From contig NZ_JAMLIW010000006.1 of assembly GCF_023953935.1 (NCBI RefSeq), positions 87,501-151,500 of the forward strand: a DNA stretch of 64,000 bases, in the 5' to 3' direction. Under the pieces are notes generated by a model, which was not told the origin of the DNA, did no database searches, and saw nothing but the letters and a program-made list of their open reading frames with translations. Made by a program: the position numbers and the translations under genes. Origin of the DNA: Thermomonas sp. (GTDB lineage Bacteria; Pseudomonadota; Gammaproteobacteria; Xanthomonadales; Xanthomonadaceae). This document shows, piece by piece, positions 31,019 through 40,422 of this stretch (within the stretch, counting starts at the first letter, position 1; every line of letters begins with the position of its first letter).

Positions 31019-31031
31019 ATATGCTGCACTG
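31019..31031 (+). promoter_or_regulatory. Second copy of ATATGCTGCACTG
   Basis: Identical to 30450-30462 before the phasin gene. Here it lies 64 bases upstream of the RND adaptor start, and GTGCAAC precedes it. A -10-like TAGAAT follows at 31051. Confidence 0.45.
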
Positions 31032-31094
31032 GTGCGTTCAATAAAAGTGCTAGAATTGCGGGTTCCGCAATCGTCACCCACAAGGCCACGCCCG

Positions 31095-32285
31095 ATGCCT
31101 GCATCCGCACCCGCTTCCAAGCCCAACGCCAGCTTGCGCTGGATCCTGATGCTGGTGGGCGTGGTCGTCGTGTTCGGCGGCGTGTTCCTTGCCAAGGCGC
31201 TGTTCGCCAGCAAGACCAACGCGTTCTTCGACAACATGGCACAGCCGGCCGTCACCATATCCGCCGCCGCTGCCCGGCAGGAACGCTGGAGCAACGCCGA
31301 TGAAGCGGTCGGTACGCTGGCTGCCGTCAACGGCATTGACGTCACCGCCGAATCCGGCGGGGTGGTGCGTTCCATTGAATTCGACGCCGGCCAGCCGGTG
31401 CGTGCGGGCGCGGTGCTGGTGCGTTTGAACACGGCCAACGAGGAGGCCGTGCTCAGGGCGCTGGAAAGTTCGGCGCGGCTGGCGCAGGTGCAGGCGCAGC
31501 GCTGGCAGGAGCTGGGCCGCGACAAGCTGGTGGCGCTGGATGACGTGCAGACCCGGGCGACCGCCGCCGCCACCGCGCGCGCCCAGGTCGAGGCGCAGCG
31601 TGCGCTGATCGCGCAGAAGACCGTGCGCGCGCCGTTCTCCGGCGTGCTGGGCATCCGCCGGGTCAACCTCGGCCAGTTCATCGCGCCCGGGACCCCGGTG
31701 GTCAGCCTGCAGCAGCTCGATCCGATCTTCGTCAACTTCAGCCTGCCCGAGCAGATGGCCGGCAAGCTGCCGGAAGGTACCGCGATCCAGGTGACGGTCG
31801 ATGCGCTGTCCGGGCAGACGTTTGCCGGCACGATCACGGCGGTGGACCCGCAGGTGGACCCCGCCACCCGCAACTTCACCGCCCAGGCCACCTTGGCCAA
31901 TCCTGAAGGCGCCCTGCGTCCCGGCAGCTTCGCCCGGGTCGGTTTCGACGTGGGCGGCGAGCGCGATGCGGTGGTGATCCCGCAGACCGCGGTCAGCTTC
32001 AATCCGTATGGTAACGCCGTGTTCGTGATCACCCGGACCGCACGCCAGCCGGGTGAAACCGACGCCAAGGGCAAGCCGCTGACCGGCGAAAAGCTGGTCG
32101 TCACCCAGCGCTTCATCAAGACCGGCGCCACCCGCGGCGATCTGATCGAAGTGCTCGACGGACTCAAGCAGGGCGAGCGGGTCGTCACCTCCGGACTGCT
32201 CAAGCTGCGCAACGGCACCGAGGTGATCGTCGACAACACCGTCCAGCCTGCCGCCGACGCGCGGCCGACGGTGGAAAACCGTTGA
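31095..32285 (+). CDS. RND efflux periplasmic adaptor
   Basis: 396 residues. An N-terminal transmembrane anchor (about 15-38) is followed by the lipoyl halves ESGGVVRSIEFDAGQPV and KTVRAPFSGVLGIRRVNLGQFI around a short coiled coil, then beta-barrel and proximal domains (DPIFVNFSLPEQM, GLKQGERVVTSGLLKLRNG). It connects the RND pump encoded downstream to an outer-membrane channel, which is not encoded here. I start at MPASAPASK (AAGG upstream). The pump gene begins 76 bp later. Confidence 0.93.
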   Translation: MPASAPASKPNASLRWILMLVGVVVVFGGVFLAKALFASKTNAFFDNMAQPAVTISAAAARQERWSNADEAVGTLAAVNGIDVTAESGGVVRSIEFDAGQPVRAGAVLVRLNTANEEAVLRALESSARLAQVQAQRWQELGRDKLVALDDVQTRATAAATARAQVEAQRALIAQKTVRAPFSGVLGIRRVNLGQFIAPGTPVVSLQQLDPIFVNFSLPEQMAGKLPEGTAIQVTVDALSGQTFAGTITAVDPQVDPATRNFTAQATLANPEGALRPGSFARVGFDVGGERDAVVIPQTAVSFNPYGNAVFVITRTARQPGETDAKGKPLTGEKLVVTQRFIKTGATRGDLIEVLDGLKQGERVVTSGLLKLRNGTEVIVDNTVQPAADARPTVENR

Positions 32286-32361
32286 GCGCAGCACCGGAGC
32301 CGGCGCAGGCCGGCCAGGACTCGGGCCCGCCCCGCCGCGTGGGCATCTACCAGGACCGGCA

Positions 32362-35300
32362 ATGAAATTCACCGACATCTTCATCCGCAAGCCGGTGCTG
32401 GCGATGGTCGTCAGCCTGTTCATCCTGCTGTTCGGGCTGCGCGCCTTCAGCGAGTTGAACGTGCGCAAGTATCCGGAAATGCGCAACGCGGTCGTCACCG
32501 TGAGCACCACCTACTTCGGTGCCGACGCCGACCTGATCCAGGGCTTCATCACCACGCCGCTGGAAACCGCGATCGCCGGCGCCGAAGGCATCGACTACAT
32601 GACCTCGAACAGCTCGGCGGGCATGAGCACGATCACCGCCTACATCCGGCTGGACAAGGACCCCAACGAAGCGCTGACCCAGATTTCGGCGAAGGTCAAC
32701 AAGATGCGCGGCCAGCTGCCGCCGCAGTCCGAAGACCCGGTGATCGACCTGCAGCAGGGTGAAAGCATCGCCGCGATGTACATCGCGTTTTCCAGCAACA
32801 CCCTCGACAACACCCAGATCACCGATTACCTGACCCGCGTGATCCAGCCGAAGCTGGTGGCGATCAACGGCGTCCAGCGCGCCGAGGTCCACGGCGCCGG
32901 CAGCTTTGCCATGCGCATCTGGTTGAAGCCGGAGAAGATGGCGGCGCTGAAGGTGACCGCCAGCGACGTCAGTCAGGCCCTGCAATCCAACAACGTGCTG
33001 GCTGCGGTCGGCTCGACCAAGGGCCAGATGGTGGCCATCGACATGACCGCGCGCACCGACCTGCGCAGCGTCGAGGATTTCCGCAACATGGTGGTACGCC
33101 AGCAGGATGGCGCGATCATCCGGCTGAGCGACATCGCCGACGTGGTGCTGGGGTCGGAAAGCTATGGCTCCTCGGTCAGCGTCAACGGCAGTGATTCGGC
33201 CACCTTCATGGCGATCTACGTCGCCCCGGACGCCAACTCGCTGGACGTGATCCGGAACGTGCACAAGGTCTGGAACGGGGAAGTGCTGCCGCAGCTGCCG
33301 CAGGGGCTGAACGCGGTGATTCCCTACGACAGCACCCAGGCGATCAACGATGCGATCAACGAGGTGATCCGCACCCTGGTGGAAGCGCTGCTGATCGTGA
33401 TCGCGGTGATCTACCTGTTCCTCGGGTCGCTGCGCAGCGTGCTGATTCCGGCCATCACCATCCCGCTGTCGCTGATTGGCGGGCTGTTCCTGATGCTGCT
33501 GATGGGGTTTTCCATCAACCTGCTGACCCTGCTGTCGATGGTGCTCGCCATCGGCATCGTGGTGGATGACGCGATCATCATGGTCGAGAACATCCACCGC
33601 CACATCGAGGAAGGAATGTCCGCGTTCGACGCCGCGATCAAGGGCGCGCGCGAGCTGGCCTGGCCGGTGGTGGCGATGACCACCACCCTGATCGCGGTGT
33701 ACCTGCCGATCGGTTTCCAGGGCGGGCTGACCGGGGTGCTGTTCACCGAATTCGCCTTCAGCCTCGCCGGTTCGGTGCTGCTGTCGGGCATCATCGCGCT
33801 GACCCTCACGCCGATGATGAGTTCGAGGATCCTGCGCCCGCACGTCGAGGGCAAGGGCGGCAGGTTCGAAGCCTGGCTGGACGCGCGCTTCGAAAAACTG
33901 CACGACGGCTACAAGCGGCTGCTGCACGGTGCCCTCAAGACCCGTGCGGTGATCGCCGCGTTCGGCCTGATCGTGCTGACCAGCTGCGTGCTTCTGTATG
34001 CCACCGCGCCCAAGGAGCCGGCGCCGATCGAGGACGAAGGCTTCATCTTCGGCGTGGCCAGCGCCGATCCGGTGGCTACCCTGGATTACGTCGAACGCTA
34101 CACCAGCGAAATGGCGCGGCTGGTCAAGGAAGTGCCGGAGGTCGACAACTTCTTCCTGTTCAACGGCGGATTCGGCGGCGGTGGCGGCGGTGCCAGCCCG
34201 AGCGCGATGGCGGGCTTCTCGCTCAAGCCCTGGACCGAGCGCTCGCGTTCGACCAATCAGGTCCTGCAGCAGCAGCTGCAGCCGCGCTTCGACCGGATTG
34301 CCGGGCTGAAGATGTTCGCGATGGTGCCACCCTCGCTGCCGCAGGCCGGCGGCGGCGCTTCCGGAGGTGAATTCGTGATCGGCGGCGTCGGCAGCCTCGA
34401 ACAACTCTCGGAGCTGTCCGACCGCATCCTGCAGCGGGCGATGGAGAGCAAGCGCTTCATCTTCCTCGACAAGGATCTGAAGCTCGACAAGCCGCGCATC
34501 GAGGTCAACGTCGATCGCGACAAGGCGGCCACCCTCGGCATCGACATGCGCACGCTGGCGTCCGACATGGCAGCGATGCTGGCGGGGGGCTACACCAACC
34601 TGTTCTCGATGCAGAACCGCGCCTACCGCGTGATTCCGCAGGTGCAGCGCAGCGACCGCCTCAACGCGCACGACCTCGAGAACTACTACACCCGCACCCG
34701 CGACGGCAAGCTGATTCCGCTGTCCACCATCATCACGCTCAGGGAGAGCGCGCAGCCGCAGTCGCTCAAGCGCTTCCAGCAGCTCAACGCGGTATCGATC
34801 ACCTTCGCCCCGCGTCCCGGCGTCACCAAGGGCGAGGCGCTGGCCATTCTCGATCAGGCGGCGGCGGAGATCCTGCCCCAAGGCTACAGCGTGGACTACG
34901 CCGGCGAGTCGCGGCAGTTCAAGCAGGAGGGCTCGGCAATGCTGCTGACGCTGGCGCTGGCGCTGGTGGTGATCTTCCTGGTGCTGTCGGCGCAGTTCGA
35001 GAGCTTCCGCGATGCGCTGATCATGCTGCTGACGGTGCCGATGGCGATCTGCGGCGCGCTGCTGGCGCTGAACGTGCTGGCGCTGGTGTCGCAAATCCTG
35101 ATGGCGATGGGGATCGAAGCCTTCCCTGGCATGAGCATCAACATCTACACCCAGGTGGGTCTCGTCACGCTGGTGGGCGTGATCTCCAAGCACGGCATCC
35201 TGATCGTGGAGTTTGCCAACAAGCTGCAGGCCAACGAGGGCATGAGCAAGCTGGAAGCCATCGAGACTGCCGCCGGCATCCGCCTGCGGCCGGTGCTGAT

Positions 35301-35535
35301 GACCACCTGCGCCCTGGTGTTCGCGATGATCCCGCTGCTGCTGGCCAAAGGCCCGGGCGCGGCCTCACGCTTCTCGATGGGCGTGGTGATCGCCTCCGGC
35401 ATGACCATCGGCACGCTGTTCACGCTGTTCGTGCTGCCTGCGTTCTACATGTACCTGGCCCGCGATCACGCGCACGACCGCGAAATAGCGGCCGCTGTTG
35501 AATCGATGCCGCCGTCGGAGCCGCAACACGGCTGA
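32362..35535 (+). CDS. RND multidrug efflux pump, inner-membrane subunit
   Basis: 1057 residues, the HAE1 size. It exports drugs or other amphiphiles using protons. An N-terminal helix (MKFTDIFIRKPVLAMVVSL) is followed by the porter domain, helices 2-6, a second porter domain and helices 8-12. The proton-relay Asp pair D402-D403 is in GIVVDDAI, and the relay Lys lies in GVISKHGIL. A Gly-rich FGGGGGGAS loop lies near residue 605 in the second porter half. The MexF-like GFSINLLTLLSMVLAIGIVVDDAI is typical. Substrate and regulator are not evident; no TetR or LysR gene adjoins. Confidence 0.95.
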   Translation: MKFTDIFIRKPVLAMVVSLFILLFGLRAFSELNVRKYPEMRNAVVTVSTTYFGADADLIQGFITTPLETAIAGAEGIDYMTSNSSAGMSTITAYIRLDKDPNEALTQISAKVNKMRGQLPPQSEDPVIDLQQGESIAAMYIAFSSNTLDNTQITDYLTRVIQPKLVAINGVQRAEVHGAGSFAMRIWLKPEKMAALKVTASDVSQALQSNNVLAAVGSTKGQMVAIDMTARTDLRSVEDFRNMVVRQQDGAIIRLSDIADVVLGSESYGSSVSVNGSDSATFMAIYVAPDANSLDVIRNVHKVWNGEVLPQLPQGLNAVIPYDSTQAINDAINEVIRTLVEALLIVIAVIYLFLGSLRSVLIPAITIPLSLIGGLFLMLLMGFSINLLTLLSMVLAIGIVVDDAIIMVENIHRHIEEGMSAFDAAIKGARELAWPVVAMTTTLIAVYLPIGFQGGLTGVLFTEFAFSLAGSVLLSGIIALTLTPMMSSRILRPHVEGKGGRFEAWLDARFEKLHDGYKRLLHGALKTRAVIAAFGLIVLTSCVLLYATAPKEPAPIEDEGFIFGVASADPVATLDYVERYTSEMARLVKEVPEVDNFFLFNGGFGGGGGGASPSAMAGFSLKPWTERSRSTNQVLQQQLQPRFDRIAGLKMFAMVPPSLPQAGGGASGGEFVIGGVGSLEQLSELSDRILQRAMESKRFIFLDKDLKLDKPRIEVNVDRDKAATLGIDMRTLASDMAAMLAGGYTNLFSMQNRAYRVIPQVQRSDRLNAHDLENYYTRTRDGKLIPLSTIITLRESAQPQSLKRFQQLNAVSITFAPRPGVTKGEALAILDQAAAEILPQGYSVDYAGESRQFKQEGSAMLLTLALALVVIFLVLSAQFESFRDALIMLLTVPMAICGALLALNVLALVSQILMAMGIEAFPGMSINIYTQVGLVTLVGVISKHGILIVEFANKLQANEGMSKLEAIETAAGIRLRPVLMTTCALVFAMIPLLLAKGPGAASRFSMGVVIASGMTIGTLFTLFVLPAFYMYLARDHAHDREIAAAVESMPPSEPQHG

Positions 35536-35552
35536 TCGAGCCGCCTGCCTTT

Positions 35553-35603
35553 CCTTCTCCCCGCTGCGCGGGGAGAAGGTGCCCGACGGGCGGATGAGGG
35601 GCG
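35553..35603. repeat. Long-stem CCTTCTCCCC palindrome
   Basis: A perfect 12-bp stem (CCTTCTCCCCGC, loop TGC) followed by TGCCCGACGGGCGGATGAGGGG. It lies just after the RND pump gene and may also act as its 3' hairpin. It is related to the element at 8934. Confidence 0.8.
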
Positions 35604-35685
35604 CTGTTCGTACTGTCGTTGTTTGCTGCCCGCGACGATTTCTTCAACCATTCGCGCAACGGCGGTCGTACGCAAGGCGTGCTCC

Positions 35686-36360
35686 CTACGGCAGCGCTGG
35701 AACCCGAAGCTGCGCCGCCATCGCCGCCGGATCCGCGGCCGCCGCATGCGACAACACACCCCAGCACGGTGCCGGCAAGCGGGCGCGCAACATCGCGAGG
35801 TTGTCCTCGACCGCATCCATGCCCGGGTCGATGGCATTCGCGATCCAGCCAATGAGCCTGCAGCCGTCGGCGGCGATCGTGCGCGCACTCAGCAGCGCAT
35901 GGTTCAGGCAGCCCAAGCGCAGGCCCACCACCAGCACGACCGGGAGCTGCAACGCACGCACCAGATCGGCCTGCATCAGCGACGCCGACAGCGGCGCCGC
36001 CCAGCCGCCCACACCCTCGACCACGATCGCATCGGCCTGTGCCGCGAGGCGCGCATGCGCATCAAGGATCGGCGGCAGCGTGACTTCAGTGCCGGCATCA
36101 CGCGCAGCCAGCTCCGGCGCCAGCGGGTGTTCCAGCGCAAAGGGATTGATGTCGGCATAGGCCACGTTGACCGCAGCGGCACGGGACAGCGCCAGCGCAT
36201 CGTCGTTCTTCCATTCACCGTCGAGCCACTTGCAACCACTGGCCACCGGCTTCATTCCCACCGCGCGCCGGCCCTGCCCGCGCAACGCATGCAGCAGCAC
36301 ACAACTGGCAAGCGTCTTGCCGATGCCGGTATCGGTGCCGGTGACGTAAACCGCGATCAC
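35686..36360 (-). CDS. bioD: Dethiobiotin synthetase
   Basis: 224 residues. It closes the ureido ring of dethiobiotin from DAPA, CO2 and ATP. It starts MIAVYVTGTDTGIGKT with the Walker A loop, has the MKPVASGC carbamate lysine, VVEGVGGWAAPL and GLRLGCLNHALL. It is encoded alone, away from the other bio genes, and is divergent from the msrC gene 58 bp away. Confidence 0.95.
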   Translation of the reverse strand: MIAVYVTGTDTGIGKTLASCVLLHALRGQGRRAVGMKPVASGCKWLDGEWKNDDALALSRAAAVNVAYADINPFALEHPLAPELAARDAGTEVTLPPILDAHARLAAQADAIVVEGVGGWAAPLSASLMQADLVRALQLPVVLVVGLRLGCLNHALLSARTIAADGCRLIGWIANAIDPGMDAVEDNLAMLRARLPAPCWGVLSHAAAADPAAMAAQLRVPALP

Positions 36361-36418
36361 AGCCGCTCCTTTCGCGCTGAAAGCCAGGCGCCGGCCCGCG
36401 CATTGCTACACTGCCGAC

Positions 36419-36904
36419 ATGAGCTTCACTTCCAGCCCGCTGACCGGAAGCAAACCGGAACGATACGCGCAACTCGCGCAGCAGGCGCGCGCGCTGTTGC
36501 ACGGCGAGCGCGACCGCATCGCCAATGCCGCCAACCTGTCGGCGCTGGTCTACCACGCGCTGCCGGATCTGAATTGGGTCGGTTTCTATTTCTTCGATGG
36601 CACCGAACTGGTGGTCGGGCCGTTCCAGGGGCTGCCGGCCTGCGTGCGGATTCCGCTCGACAAGGGCGTGTGCGGCGCGGCCGCGCGCACGCGGCAGACC
36701 CAGCGGGTCGAGGATGTGAACGCCTTCCCCGGTCACGTCGCCTGTGATTCGGCCAGTCGCTCCGAGCTGGTCGTGCCCTTGTACGCGGGGGAAACGCTGA
36801 TCGGCGTGTTCGATCTCGACAGCCCGCAGCTGGCGCGCTTCGATGCCGACGACCAACGCGGCCTGGAAGCCATCGCCGCGGCGTGGCTGGAGGCGCTGCA
36901 ATGA
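36419..36904 (+). CDS. msrC: Free methionine-(R)-sulfoxide reductase (GAF type)
   Basis: 161 residues, a single GAF domain. It reduces free Met-R-sulfoxide with thioredoxin. Three Cys lie at 75, 85 and 109 (GLPACVR, KGVCGAA, HVACDSAS); the spacing 10 and 24 is the same as in the E. coli enzyme. The NWVGFYFFDG and ELVVPLYAGETLIGVFDLDS blocks are typical. The stop overlaps the next start as ATGA. Confidence 0.93.
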   Translation: MSFTSSPLTGSKPERYAQLAQQARALLHGERDRIANAANLSALVYHALPDLNWVGFYFFDGTELVVGPFQGLPACVRIPLDKGVCGAAARTRQTQRVEDVNAFPGHVACDSASRSELVVPLYAGETLIGVFDLDSPQLARFDADDQRGLEAIAAAWLEALQ

Positions 36905-37272
36905 ACGTCAAGCTGCGCAACATCGGCCCGAAGTCGGCGGCCTGGCTGCGCCAGGTGGGCCTGCGCAGTCGCGAGGATCTGCTGGCGATTGGTGCCGCCG
37001 AGGCCTTCGTGAAGGTGCGTCGCGCCGGCTTCAAGCCCAGCTTGAACCTGCTCTATGCGCTGGAAGGCGCGCTGCTCGACTGCCACTGGCAGGATGTTTC
37101 GGAAGCGCGTCGCAGCGAGCTGGCCGGCGTCGTCGAAGCGGGCCTGGCAGCGCTTCCACCGCCGCGCGGTCGCCCGGTCGCCGCGCCGGTGCACGTCACC
37201 CATCACGATGAAGGCGCGTTGCCCGGGCCCGCGTTGTTCGACGACGAACGAGACGCGGCGTCCGACGACTGA
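36901..37272 (+). CDS. TfoX C-terminal-domain protein
   Basis: 123 residues. The first 80 match the TfoX C-terminal, helix-hairpin-helix-like domain: NIGPKSAAWLRQVGLRSREDLLAIGAAEAFVKVRRAG and SLNLLYALEGALLDCHWQDVSE. The TfoX N-terminal domain is missing, so it is not a full competence regulator. The tail (about 85-123) is acidic and probably disordered. It is coupled to msrC by an ATGA overlap. Confidence 0.85.
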   Translation: MNVKLRNIGPKSAAWLRQVGLRSREDLLAIGAAEAFVKVRRAGFKPSLNLLYALEGALLDCHWQDVSEARRSELAGVVEAGLAALPPPRGRPVAAPVHVTHHDEGALPGPALFDDERDAASDD

Positions 37273-37307
37273 ACCACGCGGCGCCGCAAACCCGCTACAA
37301 TGGCAGT

Positions 37308-37515
37308 GCTTCAGGTGATCCCGTGGCGATAGCCCGCCGCGGGATTGAAACGGGAAGCCGGTGACGACGCATTTGCGTGCATCCATTCCGGCGCTGCCCC
37401 CGCAACGGTAAGCGAGACAAGCTCGACAACGGCCACTGTGCATTGCACGGGAAGGCGTCGAGCGGGAACGCGGCGTCATGCGTTCCGCCCGCAAGCCCGG
37501 AGACCGGCCCGAAGC
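37308..37515 (+). ncRNA. Cobalamin riboswitch
   Basis: The stretch upstream of btuB has the class signature: GCTTCAGGTG at the 5' end, GAAACGGGAAGCCGGTG, the GCTGCCCCCGCAACGGTAA block, GCACGGGAAGGCG, and the 3' box AAGCCCGGAGACCGGCC. P1 closes between GCTTC (37308) and GAAGC (37511). A TACAAT -10 lies just before it. Binding of adenosylcobalamin or methylcobalamin should turn off btuB translation or transcription. Confidence 0.95.
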
Positions 37516-37657
37516 ACGTCTGGTTGCGATGCGGCGGGCATCGCGCGAGTCCGCGCGTGCCGACGTTTTGCCTGCCTGCGCCGATCCGTTGCCTGCCTCC
37601 GCTTCGCAATCGTCCTTCCCCGCAAGGGCGCGCGGGCGTGCGCGCCGGAGACCTCCC
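37516..37657 (+). other. Riboswitch expression platform / btuB leader
   Basis: 142 bases between the aptamer and the btuB start. I see GC-rich pairing potential (GCGCGGGCGTGCGCGCC near the end) that could hide GGAGACC, the ribosome-binding site. No clear intrinsic terminator is visible, so translational control is more likely. Confidence 0.5.
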
Positions 37658-39538
37658 ATGCACCACGGCAAGCTTTTGTTTCGCCTGACCACCCTTGCAG
37701 CGGCCTTGGCCGCGTGCAGCCTCGCCAACGCTCAGGACGGCGATGCCAAGCGGCTTGACGGCATCATCGTCACCGCCACCCGCACCCCCGTCACGGTTGA
37801 TGCCGCGCTGGCTGCCGTCGAGGTCATCGACCGCGAGCAGATCGACGCCAGCGGCGCGCAGTCGCTGCCGGAGCTGCTGCGCGGCCGCGCCGGCATCACT
37901 CTCGTCAACCAGGGCGGCGCGGGCAAACTCAGCACCCTGTCGCTGCGCGGCACCGAGTCGGATCACACGCTGTACCTGATCGACGGCGTGCGGATCGGCT
38001 CGACCACCTCGGGATTTGCCGCCTTGCAGGACATCCCGCTCGACCAGATCGAACGCATCGAAATCGTGCGCGGGCCGCGTTCCTCGCTGTACGGCGCCGA
38101 CGCGATCGGCGGCGTGGTCCAGATCTTCACCCGTCGCGACACCCGGCCTGGCACCCATGGCCATTTGCGCCTTGCCGTCGGCAGCCATGGTCGCCGCGAG
38201 GCCTCGGCTGGCGTGAGCCTGCGCGGTGTGCGCGGCGGCATCGGCGTCGAGCTGGCCCACCAGTCCACCGATGGCATCAATGCCTGCCGCGGCACCTACG
38301 ATCCGCTGACCTGGGCCGGCGCTGGCTGTTTCATCGTCCCCGGCACCCACCTCGACCGCGACGGCTACCGCAACAACAGCGTCACCTTGAACGCGGATTT
38401 CGCGCCGAATGACCAATGGCGGTTCGACGCCCGCGCTTTCCGGGCAACCGGTCACAACGACTACGACGGCGACTTCAGCGACAACGCCGACCTCCGCCAA
38501 CAGGTGATCGGCGGGCATCTGCGCTTCACGCCCGCGGCTTCGGTGCAGATTGCACTGGGCGTGGGTCGCAGCACCGACGACTCGCGCAACTACCTCGGCA
38601 ATGCCTTCCAGAACCGCTTCCTCACCCACCGCAGCAGCGCCAACCTGCAGGGCGATTTCACCGTGGCCAAGGGGCAGGTGCTGACCGCCGGCCTCGACTG
38701 GCTGCGCGATACCGCCAGCGTGAGCGACCCGTGGTCGCCGTTTGCCGCCCGCCGTCACAACCGCGCCGGCTATCTGCAATACCAAGGCGATTTCGGTATC
38801 CAGGATTTTCAGGCCTCGCTGCGCCACGATCGCGACAGCCAGTTCGGTGGCGCCACCACCGGCAGCATCGCCTGGGGAATCGATTTCGCAGCAGGCTGGC
38901 GCTTCACCGCCAGCTACGGGACCGCCTTCAAGGCGCCCAGCTTCAATGAACTCTATTACCCCGGCTTTTCCAACCCGCTGCTGCTGCCCGAGCGCTCGCG
39001 CAGCAGCGAACTTTCGCTGACGCGCAGTGGCGCGGGCTGGCGCGCGCAGGCCAACGCCTACGACACCCGCGTGCGTGGGCTGATTGCCTGGGACTCCACC
39101 TTGTTCAAGCCCAACAACGTCGACTCCGCGCGCATCCGCGGGCTGGAGTTGACCGGCGAAGTGCTGCTTGGCCCGTGGACCGTGCGCGGCCAGGTCGGTT
39201 GGCTCAACGCCCGCAACAGCAGCGCAGGATTCGCGCACGGCCTGCGTCTTGCGCGCCGGCCGAACCACAGCGCGCGGCTTGACCTTGATCGTGCGCTGGG
39301 CGATTGGAGCGTGGGCGTGTCGGCCGTGGGCGAAGGCGCGCGCTGGGACGATGTCGCCAACACCCTGCGGGTCGGCGGCTACGGAACGCTCGACGCTCGG
39401 GTGGTCTGGCGCTTCGCTCCCGGTTGGACCTTGCAGGGCAACCTGAACAACGCCTTCGACAAACGCTACGAAACCAGCGCCTGGTACAACCAGCCCGGCC
39501 GCGAGTTCCTGCTGAGCCTGCGCTGGCAGCCGGGCTGA
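37658..39538 (+). CDS. btuB: TonB-dependent cobalamin receptor (BtuB-like)
   Basis: 626 residues. A signal peptide (1-26, ending SLANAQ) is followed by a TonB box near 33 (DGIIVTATRT), a plug domain (PELLRGRAGITL, DGVRIGS, RGPRSSLYGADAIGGVVQIFT) and a 22-strand-type barrel ending in LLSLRWQP with an aromatic-rich C-terminus. It imports vitamin B12 into the periplasm. The riboswitch directly upstream supports B12 as the ligand. No btuCDF genes follow. Confidence 0.93.
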   Translation: MHHGKLLFRLTTLAAALAACSLANAQDGDAKRLDGIIVTATRTPVTVDAALAAVEVIDREQIDASGAQSLPELLRGRAGITLVNQGGAGKLSTLSLRGTESDHTLYLIDGVRIGSTTSGFAALQDIPLDQIERIEIVRGPRSSLYGADAIGGVVQIFTRRDTRPGTHGHLRLAVGSHGRREASAGVSLRGVRGGIGVELAHQSTDGINACRGTYDPLTWAGAGCFIVPGTHLDRDGYRNNSVTLNADFAPNDQWRFDARAFRATGHNDYDGDFSDNADLRQQVIGGHLRFTPAASVQIALGVGRSTDDSRNYLGNAFQNRFLTHRSSANLQGDFTVAKGQVLTAGLDWLRDTASVSDPWSPFAARRHNRAGYLQYQGDFGIQDFQASLRHDRDSQFGGATTGSIAWGIDFAAGWRFTASYGTAFKAPSFNELYYPGFSNPLLLPERSRSSELSLTRSGAGWRAQANAYDTRVRGLIAWDSTLFKPNNVDSARIRGLELTGEVLLGPWTVRGQVGWLNARNSSAGFAHGLRLARRPNHSARLDLDRALGDWSVGVSAVGEGARWDDVANTLRVGGYGTLDARVVWRFAPGWTLQGNLNNAFDKRYETSAWYNQPGREFLLSLRWQPG

Positions 39539-39610
39539 GGCCCGTTGGCGACCCGTGCCGCGCCGGATCGATCCGGGGTCCGGACGGCGCGGGCGTCCGG
39601 ATGCATGCGT

Positions 39611-39641
39611 TTGGAACGCGGACGGGGCAAAGTCGTATAAT
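39611..39641 (+). promoter_or_regulatory. Sigma70 promoter candidate for yebC
   Basis: A perfect -10 TATAAT (39636-39641) has TTGGAA 19 bases upstream as a weak -35. It is 33 bases before the yebC start, which has AGGGGA. Confidence 0.6.
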
Positions 39642-39673
39642 TACCGGCTTGCCTTGAATCAGGGGAATCCACC

Positions 39674-40393
39674 ATGGGGCGTGGACCTTCCATCGAAGCC
39701 CGCAAGAATGCGCAGGACGCGCAGCGTGGCAAGATCTTCACCAAGATCATCCGCGAGATCTCGGTCGCGGTGCGCGCCAGCGGCAGCGACCCGCACGGCA
39801 ATCCGCGGCTGCGCGCAGCGATCGACAAGGGCCTTGACGTCAACATGAGCAAGGACGTGATCGAACGTGCGATCAAGAAGGCGTCCGGCGAGCTGGAAGG
39901 CGTCACCTACGAGGAAATCCGCTACGAAGGCTATGCACCGGGCGGCGTCGCGGTGATCGTCGATTGCCTGACCGACAACCGCGTGCGCACGGTGGCCGAC
40001 GTCCGCCATGCCTTCGGCAAATTCGGCGGCAACCTCGGCACCGAAGGTTCGGTGGCGTTCATGTTCCACAAGGTCGGCGTGCTCAGCTACGGCACCGGCG
40101 CGGATGAGGAGCAGATCACCGAGGCGGCGATCGAGGCCGGGGCCGATGACATCGTGGCCTACCCGGAAGATGGCGCCATTGACGTGTTGACCGCGCCCGA
40201 GGCATTCGCCGGGGTCAAGGCGGCGATGGAAGCCGCGGGGCTGGCGCCTGGGTTCGCGGAGGTGACGATGCGCGCCGACAACGACACCGCGGTCGAAGGC
40301 GAGACCGCCGAGCAGGTGCAAAAGCTCCTGCACTGGCTGAACGAGTTGGATGACGTGCAGAACGTCTATTCCAACGCCAACGGCCTCGGCTGA
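39674..40393 (+). CDS. yebC: YebC/PmpR-family protein (TACO1)
   Basis: 239 residues, full length. It starts [25 protein letters not shown] and has [11 protein letters not shown] and [23 protein letters not shown]. The family acts on the ribosome at proline stalls or as a DNA-binding regulator. It is the first gene of the yebC-ruvC-ruvA group, as in many bacteria. Confidence 0.97.
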   Translation: MGRGPSIEARKNAQDAQRGKIFTKIIREISVAVRASGSDPHGNPRLRAAIDKGLDVNMSKDVIERAIKKASGELEGVTYEEIRYEGYAPGGVAVIVDCLTDNRVRTVADVRHAFGKFGGNLGTEGSVAFMFHKVGVLSYGTGADEEQITEAAIEAGADDIVAYPEDGAIDVLTAPEAFAGVKAAMEAAGLAPGFAEVTMRADNDTAVEGETAEQVQKLLHWLNELDDVQNVYSNANGLG

Positions 40394-40422
40394 ACATTGA
40401 CGCCGTCGCTTCGGCGAGCGCC

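Noticed and set aside
32347..35193. A 948-codon open frame on the minus strand
   Set aside because: It is exactly antisense to the RND pump gene, is rich in His/Gln/Arg/Asp as expected from high-GC shadow frames, and has no domain likeness.
37295..39268. A 657-codon open frame on the minus strand
   Set aside because: It is antisense to btuB and its riboswitch, both of which are firmly identified.
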